Virus record (IMG/VR): IMGVR_UViG_3300044730_000517
Location: 1-29,228 of that record
Length of the DNA stretch: 29,228 bases
Strand: one strand, 5' to 3'
DNA from: a virus
Shown: positions 12,910 through 22,683 of the stretch, one piece after another
Position numbering within the stretch: the stretch's first letter is position 1
Layout: each line of letters begins with the position of its first letter
Translations under genes and position numbers: made by a program
Notes under the pieces: generated by a model
The model's input: only the letters and a program-made list of their open reading frames with translations
The model's database searches: none
What the model was told of the DNA's origin: nothing

Positions 12910-13442
12910 TGGAAAAAGAACTACAATTAGAAGCACTTGAAAAGTTTCGCGACTACGTTATAGCAGAAGCGAAAAGCAACCTACGTAAAAAAGACGTAAC
13001 GGGCGATTTAAGTAAATCCTTAGCCGCTGAAATTAAAGTAATGCCTAATTCAATTCGTTTCTTTTTCGAAATGGAAGAATACGGCTTTTATCAAGACCAA
13101 GGGGTACGCGGTATAAAAAGTGGACGTAGTTTAAGCGGGTTTAAGTTTGGTTCGGGTACTGGTAAAAAAGGCGGTTTAACGGAAGGCATCCAAAAGTGGG
13201 TTAAACAAAGACGAATTCAATTTAGAGATAAAGGGGGAAGGTTCTTGAGTAGCAATGCAACGGCAATGCTTATAACGCGTTCCATTTGGCGCAAAGGAAT
13301 TAAGCCTTCGTTGTTTTTTACTAGACCATTTGAAGCCGCATTTAAGAACTTACCCGACGAACTTATAGAACGTTACGGGTTAGAAGCAGAAGAAACATTC
13401 GATACGATAATGAAAGAAAATTTTAAGAACTATGGCTATTAA
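12909..13442 (+). CDS. HK97 gp10-like tail completion protein, 177 aa
   Basis: I choose the ATG at 12909 (overlapping the previous TAA as TAATG) over a TTG at 12903. The 177-residue product has helical ends and a central region with YGFYQDQGVRG, followed by a Gly/Ser-rich stretch (SGFKFGSGTGKKGG) and a C-terminal FFTRPFEAAFKNLP. This pattern resembles HK97 gp10-type head-tail or tail completion proteins, which carry 'Y-F-D-G' turns and F-RPA-like ends. Assignment moderate. Confidence 0.6.
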   Translation: MEKELQLEALEKFRDYVIAEAKSNLRKKDVTGDLSKSLAAEIKVMPNSIRFFFEMEEYGFYQDQGVRGIKSGRSLSGFKFGSGTGKKGGLTEGIQKWVKQRRIQFRDKGGRFLSSNATAMLITRSIWRKGIKPSLFFTRPFEAAFKNLPDELIERYGLEAEETFDTIMKENFKNYGY

Positions 13443-14529
13443 TAGAATATTTGCACGAAGTCCGTACATTATAGAAATCAACGAAGTAGGACAAAGCGGA
13501 AGTAAGGTAGAATTATACATTTACCCAAACGGTACAACCCCGCCAACTTCCCCCGACTATACGTTAGAAAAATTAATACCCGCGAGTAACAACACACAAA
13601 CGTTGTATAACATTTCTCCATACGTTATGGAGCAAATTACCCACGATGCGTTTATAAACAACTACGCTACCGATTCGGGGTTACTGCAAACAAGCCAATA
13701 TATTTTAGTGGATGTCAAGCGCTACAAATTAGTTTTGAGTACATACGTTTTATTAGACACTATAACTTATTACGCTTACGACGGATTCGGGTATTATTCG
13801 CAAGGCTATAACCCTACTCACGGACAAGCGATGCCCGTACACCTAGACGAAAAGGATTACTATTTTTGGAGCGATGCAAACAACACCCCAATAACTAATC
13901 AACTTGAACGAGCGGGTACATTTACCGCGTGGTTAGAAAATGGTTGGAGCGTGAAATATACGCAATTACAAACGGGTTTAACGCATTCATATACGATCAC
14001 TTCGGATAATATGTATAACCTTTACAGGGTAAGACCTGCGTTTTATCTTACAGGAAACAAAGTAGAAATTTTTACACCTACGTCGGTGTTAAGTTGGGAA
14101 GCAACGTTTTACCCAATAGAAGAATGTAAGTACGATGTAATTACAATAGATTTCATAAATATGTACGGAGCGTGGCAACGTGAATTTATGTTTAAGGCTT
14201 CTTACGAAAACTTAAGTACAAGTACAACCGAATTTAATTTAATGCAAAGCGGTTCCGTTCCTTTTTGGAGTTACGACGAACTTCTAAACCAACGACAAAC
14301 ATTCAACACGAACGGAATAATTAGTTACCGAGTTAATACTGGGTGGGTAGACGAAACGTTTAACTCAAACATTCAACAACTACTTTTAAGCGAACGAATT
14401 TTATTGAATAACCAACCCGTTAAAATGCGTACAAAAGAATTCGAGAAACAAAAAAACATAAACAACAAAACGATTAATTACGTATTAGAATTCGAACAAA
14501 GTAACGACTTAATTAACAACGTTATCTAA
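13432..14529 (+). CDS. Structural tail protein, 365 aa
   Basis: Overlaps the previous gene by 11 bases and the next by 1. The protein is beta-rich with many Tyr, Thr and Asn residues; it begins MAINRIFARSPYIIEINEVG and includes strand-like blocks such as YYFWSDANNTPITNQLERAG and a C-terminal region with LLLSERILLNNQPVKMRTKE. I recall homologues as unnamed structural proteins of Bacteroidota phages. A distal tail or baseplate-like role is probable by position beside the 792-residue protein. Confidence 0.65.
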   Translation: MAINRIFARSPYIIEINEVGQSGSKVELYIYPNGTTPPTSPDYTLEKLIPASNNTQTLYNISPYVMEQITHDAFINNYATDSGLLQTSQYILVDVKRYKLVLSTYVLLDTITYYAYDGFGYYSQGYNPTHGQAMPVHLDEKDYYFWSDANNTPITNQLERAGTFTAWLENGWSVKYTQLQTGLTHSYTITSDNMYNLYRVRPAFYLTGNKVEIFTPTSVLSWEATFYPIEECKYDVITIDFINMYGAWQREFMFKASYENLSTSTTEFNLMQSGSVPFWSYDELLNQRQTFNTNGIISYRVNTGWVDETFNSNIQQLLLSERILLNNQPVKMRTKEFEKQKNINNKTINYVLEFEQSNDLINNVI

Positions 14530-16907
14530 TGAAAAGACAAGTACGCATATTTGTAGAAGGACGGCAATTAGATTTATTTTCAGACGAAACAATCGAAGTA
14601 AATTCTACGATTCAAAACATACAAGACATTTCTAAAACGTTTACGGACTTTTCGCAGTCGTTTACAATACCTACGAGCGCGAATAATAACGCTATTTGGG
14701 AATACTTTTACGAGAACGCGTTAAATAGTTCGATTAACTACCAAGAACGCTTAGACGGCTATATCGAAATAGATATGACCTTTTTTAGACGTGGTAAAAT
14801 CCAAATGGAAAAAAGCCAACTAAAAAACGGACAACCCGACAACTACACGATAACTTTTTACGGGGATGTAACAACGTTAAAGGACTTAGTAGGCGAAGAC
14901 CTATTAAGCGACTTAGATTATACAACTATAAACCACGATTACACGTTTACGGAAGTATTTAATAGAGTTCGCGATATAGTAACGGACTACGATGTATGTT
15001 ACCCGCTTATAACGTCTAATCGTATTTGGGAGTATTTAAGTACGCAACCGACTAGTAACGTTCCGAATTGGTTAGTTCCTTTTATGGGTTCAACGTCTAA
15101 CGATATACACACGAATTCGGGTGCAATAGATTACCGTGAATTATTTCCTGCGGTTAGGGTAAAATCTATTTTTGATATTATCGGTTTACAATACGGAGTA
15201 ACTTTTACGGGTGCATTCTTAAGCGATCCGAAATTTACACAGGCTTATTTATGGTATAAGAATAAAAATGATTACGAGTTTAGTGGGCAACCTAAACAAC
15301 TTGATTTTGATACTATCATTAGTTCATACATACCAACGTACCCGCTTAATTTATACGTTGATTCTTCGTTAAACCAAATTACAACCCCATTCTTTAACGG
15401 CGCTACTTGGATGAACCACGTAATAACGTTAGACGTTACTTCGGTAAGTTCGCCTACAACAACTTACTGGATAGACACGTATAGAAACGGAGCGTTATTT
15501 TCTACAACGCAAGGAACGGGAACGGCTACGTATGGACTTGCTAACGTGCCAAATGTTCTAGGCTTAAACGATGTTTGGGAATTTTATATTCGTTCTAATT
15601 TTCCTTTAACGTTTGATTCGGAAATACAATACGAAGTAACTTACATTACTTCCGTGAATCCGATTCCAACAACGGAATTTATTCGTTATTCAAACATTAC
15701 GTTAAACCTTTCCGCGTTTACGGACTTAGCGCAGTTAGCGCCACAAATGAAAGTAAATGATTTTATAGCGGGAATCTTAAAGCAATTTAATTTAACGTGT
15801 TTTGGCACTGGGGTAAACACTTACGAAATTGTACCTTTGGACGATTGGTATTCAGCGGGTGCGGTTATCGATATTACTGAGTTCACGGACAAAACCGAAA
15901 TAGGAATAGATAGGGTTAAGCTATATAAAAAGATAGCGTTTAAATTCCAAGAATCTAACTCGTTAATGAATAAAGCATTCTTCGAACAAGGATTAAAAGA
16001 ATACGGAAACACGGAATATCAATACCCATACGACGGCGGTGAATTTAGTATAGAAGTTCCTTTCGAGAATCTTTTATTTAATCAGTTTACGCATTCGGGA
16101 ACTCCAACGGGTTTACAAGTTGGCTATTCATTAGATAGTTCGTTTTCGCCTTACATACCTAAGCCGTGTTTACTTTACAAGTACGGGGGCGTTAATTTGG
16201 CTAACCATATACACTTTACCGACGGAAGTAGTTTATATCTTACAAACGACTATGTTATGTTTGGACAAGATTTAACCGATAACGGAATAAAGTATTCTAC
16301 AAACTTTGCGCCCGAAACTTCTTCGTATTGGCTTACTCCGATTCAACAAAGCATCTTCGCTACGTATTATTTTCCTTACTTGACTAACTTATTTAATCCT
16401 AAAAATAGGCTAACAACTATTAAGGCGAATTTACCCGTTTCGATTCTTACAGGATTGCAGTTAAACGATCGCTTAATTATTCGGGACAAGCGTTATTTAA
16501 TTAACGAAATGAAAACGAATCTAGTAACGGGAGAAACTACGTTTCAACTATTGAACGATTTTATGCCCGTGTTTCCTATTCGGGTTATACAAACAAGTCC
16601 AAGCCAAGAAGAAGTTACCGTGCCTATAACGCTTCCGAATTTTGGATTAATGGGTAGTTTTTCTTCGTCAACTACGGGGGTGGTAATTACGCCAAGTTCA
16701 ATTACTTCTAGTCAAACGATTAGAATAAGTTTACCGCCTGTAATTGGGGATATAGATAGAGTAACGCAAAACAATTTATTAAGAATAACCGAAGCGGGGG
16801 TACAATTAGAAACGGAAGGAAGAAACGATGTAATAAGCGTAACCGCAGAATACACTAACCAAAACGGAAGCGTACAAACTCAAGAAATAGTAATTTTAAG
16901 AATATGA
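14529..16907 (+). CDS. Large tail protein, possible distal tail/receptor-binding protein
   Basis: At 792 residues the second-largest gene product. N-terminal region MKRQVRIFVEGRQLDLFSDE, then TFTDFSQSFTIPTSANNNAI, looks like a folded assembly domain. The middle is beta-rich with aromatic and Thr/Ser repeats. The last 110 residues or so (VTVPITLPNF, TGVVITPSSITSSQ, VISVTAEYTNQNG) look like an Ig-like or bacterial surface beta-sandwich that could bind carbohydrate. I infer tail tip or adsorption apparatus. It lies upstream of the tape measure, whereas tip genes usually lie downstream. Confidence 0.65.
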   Translation: MKRQVRIFVEGRQLDLFSDETIEVNSTIQNIQDISKTFTDFSQSFTIPTSANNNAIWEYFYENALNSSINYQERLDGYIEIDMTFFRRGKIQMEKSQLKNGQPDNYTITFYGDVTTLKDLVGEDLLSDLDYTTINHDYTFTEVFNRVRDIVTDYDVCYPLITSNRIWEYLSTQPTSNVPNWLVPFMGSTSNDIHTNSGAIDYRELFPAVRVKSIFDIIGLQYGVTFTGAFLSDPKFTQAYLWYKNKNDYEFSGQPKQLDFDTIISSYIPTYPLNLYVDSSLNQITTPFFNGATWMNHVITLDVTSVSSPTTTYWIDTYRNGALFSTTQGTGTATYGLANVPNVLGLNDVWEFYIRSNFPLTFDSEIQYEVTYITSVNPIPTTEFIRYSNITLNLSAFTDLAQLAPQMKVNDFIAGILKQFNLTCFGTGVNTYEIVPLDDWYSAGAVIDITEFTDKTEIGIDRVKLYKKIAFKFQESNSLMNKAFFEQGLKEYGNTEYQYPYDGGEFSIEVPFENLLFNQFTHSGTPTGLQVGYSLDSSFSPYIPKPCLLYKYGGVNLANHIHFTDGSSLYLTNDYVMFGQDLTDNGIKYSTNFAPETSSYWLTPIQQSIFATYYFPYLTNLFNPKNRLTTIKANLPVSILTGLQLNDRLIIRDKRYLINEMKTNLVTGETTFQLLNDFMPVFPIRVIQTSPSQEEVTVPITLPNFGLMGSFSSSTTGVVITPSSITSSQTIRISLPPVIGDIDRVTQNNLLRITEAGVQLETEGRNDVISVTAEYTNQNGSVQTQEIVILRI

Positions 16908-17089
16908 GTTACATTAATCAAATAGTCCAACTTTTACAAGTAGCGGATTTCGTAGGCGAACACGAATACATTGAAATCGCAAAAGGAAAATACAAACTAC
17001 ACTACGACTTGAAAGGGACGTACAAACAAGCGATAAGAGAGTTTAGAATACAAAGACAAAAAAGAAATGGCAGAAAAAAGAACTATTGA
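16904..17089 (+). CDS. Small basic protein before the tape measure, 61 aa
   Basis: ATG overlaps the previous TGA. The product begins MSYINQIVQLLQVADFVGEH and ends in a strongly basic tail (IQRQKRNGRKKNY). The 3' 23 bases are shared with the start of the tape measure gene, so the two are probably translationally coupled. Position resembles chaperones or small factors acting with the tape measure, but no motif supports this. Confidence 0.65.
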   Translation: MSYINQIVQLLQVADFVGEHEYIEIAKGKYKLHYDLKGTYKQAIREFRIQRQKRNGRKKNY

Positions 17090-19523
17090 ACTTGAGATTC
17101 AAGATAACACTAAAAGCCTTAAGGCGCAGTATAAAGAAGCCGTTGTAGAATTACAAAAAGTTTCCGCTGCATATGGAGAAACCTCGGACGAAGCAATTTT
17201 AGCAGCAAAGGCCGCCGCCGAATTAAAAGACCAAATCGGATTTACTAACGACTTAGTAAACTCATTTAACCCCGACGCTAAATTTGATGCACTAAGCAAA
17301 TCGTTTGGCGGTGTGTTAGACGGCTTTTCTGCGGTTCAAGGTGCAATGGGGTTAGTTGGTGTTGAATCCGAATCGGTAGAACAAGCAATGCTTAAAGTTC
17401 AAAGCGCTATGGCTTTATCTCAAGGTTTTCAAGGTTTAATGGAAGCCAAAGATTCATTTAAGCAATTAGGCACGGTAGCAAAAGAAACGTTTAAAAGTTT
17501 ATCTTCTGAAAGTTCATTAGCGGGTAAGGCTACAAGCGCACTTGGTCCTGTATGGAAGGCGGTTGGATTAAGCGGTAAAAATGCTTTAAGTGGAATCCGT
17601 GCGGGAATCGCTGCAACGGGAATAGGTTTATTAGTAGTTGCATTGGGTGCTATCGTTGCTTATTGGGACGATATTAAAGCCGCCGTAGGTGGGGTTACTG
17701 GTGAAATGAAAAAGAACTTAGAGTTAAGCCACGAACAAGTAGCAAACGCACAAACCGAAGTAGAATTATTCGACTTACAAGAAAACTCATTAAAATTACA
17801 AGGGAAAAGCGAAGAAGAAATATTAAAGATTCGCCAAGGTAAATTAAAAGTTTTAGCTAAAGAACAAGAAGAAGAAATAAAATTAGCGGAAAATAAAAAA
17901 ATATTAGAAGTAGAAGCATCAAAACGAAATCAAAAGTTTTTAAGTTTGTACATTCAAGGGGTTTTACTTGGAGCAAGTTCGTTTGCTTATGTATTCACTG
18001 CGATAATAGACGGCGTTTCGAATGGTATTATTTTTCTAGGTAAGAAATTAAATTCGTTTTCGCAAGGTTTCCAAAACATAATGATAGACGCAATAGTTTT
18101 GCCCGTTGAAACTGCGTTAAAAGGAGTAAACGAATTACTTAAGGTTGCGGGATTATCAACTATAAACGTTAAAGGAATTGTAGGGGATATTAAAGGTTCG
18201 ATGAAGGAAGTTACTTCCATAGGTAACAAATTTATTCAAGGGTTAGAAGGAACGACTTTAACAAAAGATTTATTCAACCTAACTAAAGAATATGCAGCCG
18301 ATCCGTTAGCTAAATTAGTGTTTGATCCCGAAGCGGTAACAAAAGAGGGGGACGATGCGTTAAAGGCGATGAAAACGGAACTCGCGAAAACTCAAAACGA
18401 AATCGCGGGCGCGGAATTAGAAATTAGAGATATTAAAAAAGAATCTAACAAAGCAACGGCAAAAGACAAAAAAGAATCCGATACTTCGATGACTGAATAT
18501 CTAAACGCTTTGGAAGCCGAACGACAAGCGAATATAAAAGACGCAAGGGAAAAAGAATTACAGGAAGCCGCGAATAAATACGATGAACTTACCGCGTTAG
18601 CTGATAAGGCGGGACAAGACACAACTAAAATTACCGAAGATTATATAGCACAAAGAAAAGAAATAAATAATCGTTTTGATGCGTTAGAAATCGAAGAACA
18701 ACAAAAGAAGGACGCGGAACTTTTACAAAAAATGGTTGAAGCGGATGCGGCCGCGTGGGAAATAGAAAAGAATAATCGTCAACTTCGAATTGACGGGATG
18801 AAAGACGGAAGAAAAAAGGAATTAGAAATAATCGATTTAGCTTACGATTCTGAATTACTCGCTTTGAATAATCAATTAGACGCGAAAACAATAAGCGAAG
18901 AAGAATACCAAAAACAAAAGGTATTAATGGAGGAAAAGTACGGTAAACAAATTGCCGATACTAACAAAAAGTTTGACGAAGAAGACAAAGCACGAAGACA
19001 AGCGGCAATGGAGCGTAACGCGGATTTTGCTAAACAAGGATTATCTATTATTTCAGACATTACGGAAATGTTTGGTAAGAAATCAGAGAAACAAGCGAAA
19101 CGCGCATTCCAAGTTAAGAAGGCGGCTAATATTGCTTCGGCTTTGGTTGATACGTATATGAGCGCGAACGCGGCTTATTTATCGCAGTTTACACCCGTTC
19201 CCGATCCGACTTCCCCCGTTCGTGGTGGTATCGCTGCGGGGTTAGCAGTTGCGGCGGGATTAGTTAACGTTGCTAAAATTTCTTCGCAAAAGTTTGAAGG
19301 TGGCGGCGCTTCGGGCGGTGGTGGTGGTTCTACTGGTGGCGGTGGTTCAATAGGTAGTGGAATGTCGGGCAGTCAAGCACCTTCGTTTAACGTTGTAGGT
19401 AATAACGGACTAAATCAATTAGCACAACTACAACAACAACCAACACAAGCCTACGTGGTGAGTGGACAAGTTACCACGGCTCAAAGTTTGGATAGGAATA
19501 GAATACAAAACGCAACACTTTAA
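17067..19523 (+). CDS. Tail tape measure protein
   Basis: The largest gene, 818 residues. Helical N-terminus (MAEKRTIELEIQDNTKSLKA), hydrophobic segments at about 177-200 and 291-325, a long charged helical or coiled-coil stretch (roughly 430-700), a Gly/Ser-rich linker near 745-770, and a C-terminal end including QAYVVSGQVTTAQSLDRNRI. I know this ending from tape measures of Bacteroidota phages. The protein sets tail length; at about 0.15 nm per residue the tail would be roughly 120 nm. It probably also helps DNA entry through its hydrophobic segments. Confidence 0.9.
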   Translation: MAEKRTIELEIQDNTKSLKAQYKEAVVELQKVSAAYGETSDEAILAAKAAAELKDQIGFTNDLVNSFNPDAKFDALSKSFGGVLDGFSAVQGAMGLVGVESESVEQAMLKVQSAMALSQGFQGLMEAKDSFKQLGTVAKETFKSLSSESSLAGKATSALGPVWKAVGLSGKNALSGIRAGIAATGIGLLVVALGAIVAYWDDIKAAVGGVTGEMKKNLELSHEQVANAQTEVELFDLQENSLKLQGKSEEEILKIRQGKLKVLAKEQEEEIKLAENKKILEVEASKRNQKFLSLYIQGVLLGASSFAYVFTAIIDGVSNGIIFLGKKLNSFSQGFQNIMIDAIVLPVETALKGVNELLKVAGLSTINVKGIVGDIKGSMKEVTSIGNKFIQGLEGTTLTKDLFNLTKEYAADPLAKLVFDPEAVTKEGDDALKAMKTELAKTQNEIAGAELEIRDIKKESNKATAKDKKESDTSMTEYLNALEAERQANIKDAREKELQEAANKYDELTALADKAGQDTTKITEDYIAQRKEINNRFDALEIEEQQKKDAELLQKMVEADAAAWEIEKNNRQLRIDGMKDGRKKELEIIDLAYDSELLALNNQLDAKTISEEEYQKQKVLMEEKYGKQIADTNKKFDEEDKARRQAAMERNADFAKQGLSIISDITEMFGKKSEKQAKRAFQVKKAANIASALVDTYMSANAAYLSQFTPVPDPTSPVRGGIAAGLAVAAGLVNVAKISSQKFEGGGASGGGGGSTGGGGSIGSGMSGSQAPSFNVVGNNGLNQLAQLQQQPTQAYVVSGQVTTAQSLDRNRIQNATL

Positions 19524-19544
19524 TAATAATTAAATTAATAAGTT

Positions 19545-20429
19545 ATGAGAATCATAGAATTGATTATAGACGAAAAGGACGAACAAAGCGGAATAGATGC
19601 GGTTAGTGTTGTACATTCCCCCGCGATCGAAGAAAACTTTATAGCGTTAAATAAACACGAAATCGAATTAAAAGAAGTTGATACCGAGAAAAGAATTCTA
19701 ATGGGTGCGGCTTTAGTTCCTAATAAGCAAATTTACCGACGAAACGCAAAGAACGAAGAATACTATATTTACTTTAGTTCGGACACGATTCGTAAAGCAA
19801 GTGAATTATTTTTAATGCGTTCAAACCAAAACAACGCAACTTACGAACACGAAAAAAAGTTAACTGGTTTAAGTGTTGTTGAATCGTGGATAATCGAAGA
19901 CGAAGAAAAAGACAAAAGCAAACTTTACGGATTCGACTTACCAAAAGGAACTTGGATGATTTCGATGAAGGTAAACAACGAAGAAGTTTGGAAGGATGTT
20001 AAAGAAGGCAAAGTAAAAGGCTTTTCAATAGAAGGGTATTTTGCTGATAAATTCGAAATGAGCGCAGAGGAAGACGAAGCAACCGAGGTGGTAAATGAGT
20101 TAAAAAGGTTGTTAGGAATCGAATTAGAATCTTACACGGACTATCCAAAAGGCGCAACGGAAAACGCTAAAATAGCTTTGAGATACGCAGAAGAAAACGG
20201 GTGGGGTGAATGCGGAACGGACGTAGGTAAACAACGCGCAAACCAATTAGCAAAAGGCGAACCAATAAGCGAGGAAACTATTTCACGTATGGCAAGTTTT
20301 GAACGACACCGCCAAAACTCAAATAAAGAACTTGGGGACGGATGCGGACGTTTAATGTGGTTAGCTTGGGGTGGGGACGAAGGTATAGAATGGGCGCAAA
20401 GAAAACTAGAACAAATTAAAAATGGCTAA
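19545..20429 (+). CDS. XkdF-like prohead protease with extra C-terminal domain
   Basis: A 294-residue protein. Residues about 45-172 match the XkdF-type putative serine protease family: MGAALVPNKQIYRR, ATYEHEKKLTGLSVVESWII with His102, and KGFSIEGYF with Ser161 as possible catalytic residues. After an acidic linker comes a second domain (198-291): YPKGATENAKIALRYAEENG, ECGTDVGKQRANQLA and GDGCGRLMWLAWGG. I recall this domain fused to various phage head proteins; its function is unknown. The enzyme probably matures capsid or scaffold during head assembly. It lies at the start of the head block. Confidence 0.75.
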   Translation: MRIIELIIDEKDEQSGIDAVSVVHSPAIEENFIALNKHEIELKEVDTEKRILMGAALVPNKQIYRRNAKNEEYYIYFSSDTIRKASELFLMRSNQNNATYEHEKKLTGLSVVESWIIEDEEKDKSKLYGFDLPKGTWMISMKVNNEEVWKDVKEGKVKGFSIEGYFADKFEMSAEEDEATEVVNELKRLLGIELESYTDYPKGATENAKIALRYAEENGWGECGTDVGKQRANQLAKGEPISEETISRMASFERHRQNSNKELGDGCGRLMWLAWGGDEGIEWAQRKLEQIKNG

Positions 20430-20556
20430 ACAAACAAGCGTAACTACTCACACTCGTAAACCAAAAGTAAAACGTCCAAACGTTCACGCGAAAAGTAAAA
20501 CGAGCAAACTAAAAACGAGTAAAAATTACGTTAAACTAAATAAAGGTCAAGGATGA
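20422..20556 (+). CDS. Small Lys-rich protein, 44 aa
   Basis: Starts 8 bases before the protease gene stop and ends 4 bases inside the next start (ATGA). The 44 residues are highly basic with HAKSKTSKLKTSKNY and a GQG ending. Short proteins with a 'HAK-KTSK-K-SK-Y' core are, as I recall, found in the head region of Bacteroidota phages. It probably binds DNA or an acidic capsid component; function unknown. Confidence 0.65.
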   Translation: MAKQTSVTTHTRKPKVKRPNVHAKSKTSKLKTSKNYVKLNKGQG

Positions 20557-20735
20557 ACGAAAACGGAAACAAACCACGAGCAGCGCGAACAAGTGGAAAA
20601 AGAGCGTGTTTATGTAAAGACGGAAAATACCGCCTTAAGTGTTGTACGGGCGAACTACAAAACCAAGGGATAGGAAGCGATGTAACACCACCGCAACCCG
20701 TGCCACCCGCACCGAATTGGAATCCACTACCATAA
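20553..20735 (+). CDS. Small Cys-rich protein, 60 aa
   Basis: Begins MNENGNKPRAARTSGKRACL and contains ACLCKDGKYRLKCCTGELQN-type spacing (four Cys, CLC and CC) then QGIGSDVTPPQ. The C-terminus is Pro-rich. The cluster could bind zinc or form disulfides. I recall similar proteins next to the Lys-rich small gene in related phages, where they look like minor virion components; that role is not proven here. Confidence 0.65.
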   Translation: MNENGNKPRAARTSGKRACLCKDGKYRLKCCTGELQNQGIGSDVTPPQPVPPAPNWNPLP

Positions 20736-20772
20736 AAATGCAACAAACAAAAATTAAATAAGTTATTAGATT

Positions 20773-21114
20773 ATGAAAAACATTTTAGACAAAATCAATA
20801 AGGCTCACGAAGTTGAAGCAACTAAGTTAGCAAAACACGAAGTAGAATTAGCGATAGTTCAAGACATTATAAAATTATTTTCCGATGGTCAAAATTTAGC
20901 TTCTACTGCGGGTTCAATGGTAGATAGTTCAGCGGTAAAATTTGCTGATGCGTTAAAACCATTAGAACAAGCAAAGAAATTAATTGAAAAAGTTTTAGTA
21001 GATGCAAAATCTTTAGGTGTTGAAATTCCTAAAGAAACGTTAACTATTTTTAATAAAGTAGATGAATTTATTAAGTATTCTAAAAACTCAATTAATACAT
21101 TAAATAAAATATAA
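20773..21114 (+). CDS. Helical head-region protein, 113 aa
   Basis: All-helical product beginning MKNILDKINKAHEVEATKLA. It contains long amphipathic helices, with a hinge at SLGVEIPKETLTI. No motif recognised. It has fewer CG dinucleotides than most neighbours (about 8 in 342 bases). Location between the protease and the scaffold-like gene suggests a head assembly or internal protein. Confidence 0.65.
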   Translation: MKNILDKINKAHEVEATKLAKHEVELAIVQDIIKLFSDGQNLASTAGSMVDSSAVKFADALKPLEQAKKLIEKVLVDAKSLGVEIPKETLTIFNKVDEFIKYSKNSINTLNKI

Positions 21115-21115
21115 A

Positions 21116-21712
21116 ATGAAAAATAGCACACTATTAGAAAAAATCAAATCTATGTTATCTAACGAAGTAAAGTTAGAACAAATGCTTATGGGCGATGGAG
21201 TAACCAAAATCGAAGCGGATATGTTCGAAGCGGGTAAGGAAGTATTCGTTGTAACTGAAGACGAACAAAAGATAGCCGTTCCCGTTGGAGAATACGAATT
21301 AGAAGACGGACGTATTCTAGTTATCGTTGAAGAAGGGATTATTTCCGAAATCAAAGAAAAGGTAGAAGAAGTTGAAGAAGAAGTTGCACCAACTGAAGAA
21401 CCAACCGAAGCAGAGCCCGAAGAAGAAATGAGCGCACCAGTATCTACTCCTAAAAAAACAATCGAATCCATCGTTAAAGAAACGTTCTTTAGCGAAATGG
21501 AAAAACTTAAAGAAGAAAACGAAGCGTTAAAAGCAGAATTGGCAAAACTTTCAAAAGTTGACGTGATCGCAAACGAAGCGACCGAACTTAGTGAAATACC
21601 TACCCCAATTTCTTTTAACCCCGAGAACGAAGCAAAAACCGAGTTTACTAAAATCGGGAAAAAAGCACCACGCGGAATAATGGATTCCGTTTTAGACAAA
21701 ATTTATAAATAA
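21116..21712 (+). CDS. Scaffold-like acidic protein, 198 aa
   Basis: Starts 1 base after the previous stop. N-terminal part has strands and turns (GVTKIEADMFEAGKEVFVVT), then a strongly acidic Glu/Pro/Val-rich segment at about 80-107 (EEVEEEVAPTEEPTEAEPEE), a helical coil (EMEKLKEENEALKAELAKL) and a basic C-terminus (GKKAPRGIMDSVLDKIYK). This layout, immediately upstream of the major capsid gene, fits a capsid scaffolding protein. Confidence 0.7.
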   Translation: MKNSTLLEKIKSMLSNEVKLEQMLMGDGVTKIEADMFEAGKEVFVVTEDEQKIAVPVGEYELEDGRILVIVEEGIISEIKEKVEEVEEEVAPTEEPTEAEPEEEMSAPVSTPKKTIESIVKETFFSEMEKLKEENEALKAELAKLSKVDVIANEATELSEIPTPISFNPENEAKTEFTKIGKKAPRGIMDSVLDKIYK

Positions 21713-21728
21713 TTAAAAAAAAGAAAAA

Positions 21729-22661
21729 ATGCCAAATCCAAACATTACAACTACTTACGCAGGCCAGTGGGCAGGTAAGTACGTTTCAGCGGCTCTTTTG
21801 AGCGCACCAACTATTGAAGGTGGCGGGGTAACCGTTATGCCTAACATTAAATTTAAAAGCGTTATTCAACGTTTAGAGACAACTAACTTTTTGCAAGACG
21901 CAACTTGTGATTTTAACCCTGCGGGACAAGTTAACTTAACCGAGCGAGTTCTCGAGGTTAAAGACCTACAAGTGAATATGACACTTTGTAAAAAAGAGTT
22001 CCATTCAACTTGGCAATCAATCGAAATGGGTTATTCTTCTTTCGATACTTTACCAAAATCTTTTGCTGATTACCTTATCGCTTATGCCGCTGAAAAAGTT
22101 GCAGCCGCTAACGAGGTTTCTATTTGGCAAGGTTCTTCTTCTACAAGTGGTCAATTTGACGGGTTATTTACAACCGCTCAAGCAGACCCTGCATTACCAG
22201 TAGCGCAAAATATCGCGGGTGGTGTAATTAACGCGGGTAACGTTATCCCTGCTTTGCAATCGGTTTACGATGCTATCCCTGCTTCTTTGTTCGGTAAGCC
22301 CGACCTTAAAATTTACGTTGCACAAAACGTTCTTAAAGCGTATGTTGCGGCATTAGGTGGTTTCTCTGCATTGGCTACGTCTAACTCGGGGGTTAACGCT
22401 CAAGGGACAATGTGGTATAACAACGGAATGGTAACTTTTAACGGAGTTCCTATCTTTATGGCTAACGGATTGCCTACTTCTTCTATGATGGCTACAACTA
22501 CTTCTAACCTTTACTTCGGTTGTTCTTTGTTGAGCGACACGCAAGAAGTTAGAGTAATTGATACTTCTGCTACTTTAGGAGATGACAACGTTCGCGTTAT
22601 TATGCGATACGCTGCGGGTGCGCAATACGGAGTTATTGAAGATATCGTAGTTTACGGATAA
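21729..22661 (+). CDS. Major capsid protein
   Basis: A 310-residue protein whose composition is rich in Ala, Gly, Thr and Val, starting MPNPNITTTYAGQWAGKYVS. Blocks such as SFADYLIAYAAEKVAAANEV (spine helix-like) and IWQGSSSTSGQFDGLF, then YVAQNVLKAYVAALGG, and a C-terminal VRVIMRYAAGAQYGVIEDIV fit the HK97-fold capsid family. No long N-terminal delta domain is present, consistent with a separate scaffold gene. Codon use here favours GCT/GGT and other frequent codons, as in strongly expressed genes. A terminator follows at once. Confidence 0.88.
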   Translation: MPNPNITTTYAGQWAGKYVSAALLSAPTIEGGGVTVMPNIKFKSVIQRLETTNFLQDATCDFNPAGQVNLTERVLEVKDLQVNMTLCKKEFHSTWQSIEMGYSSFDTLPKSFADYLIAYAAEKVAAANEVSIWQGSSSTSGQFDGLFTTAQADPALPVAQNIAGGVINAGNVIPALQSVYDAIPASLFGKPDLKIYVAQNVLKAYVAALGGFSALATSNSGVNAQGTMWYNNGMVTFNGVPIFMANGLPTSSMMATTTSNLYFGCSLLSDTQEVRVIDTSATLGDDNVRVIMRYAAGAQYGVIEDIVVYG

Positions 22662-22683
22662 TCAACCTAACCAAAATATAACG

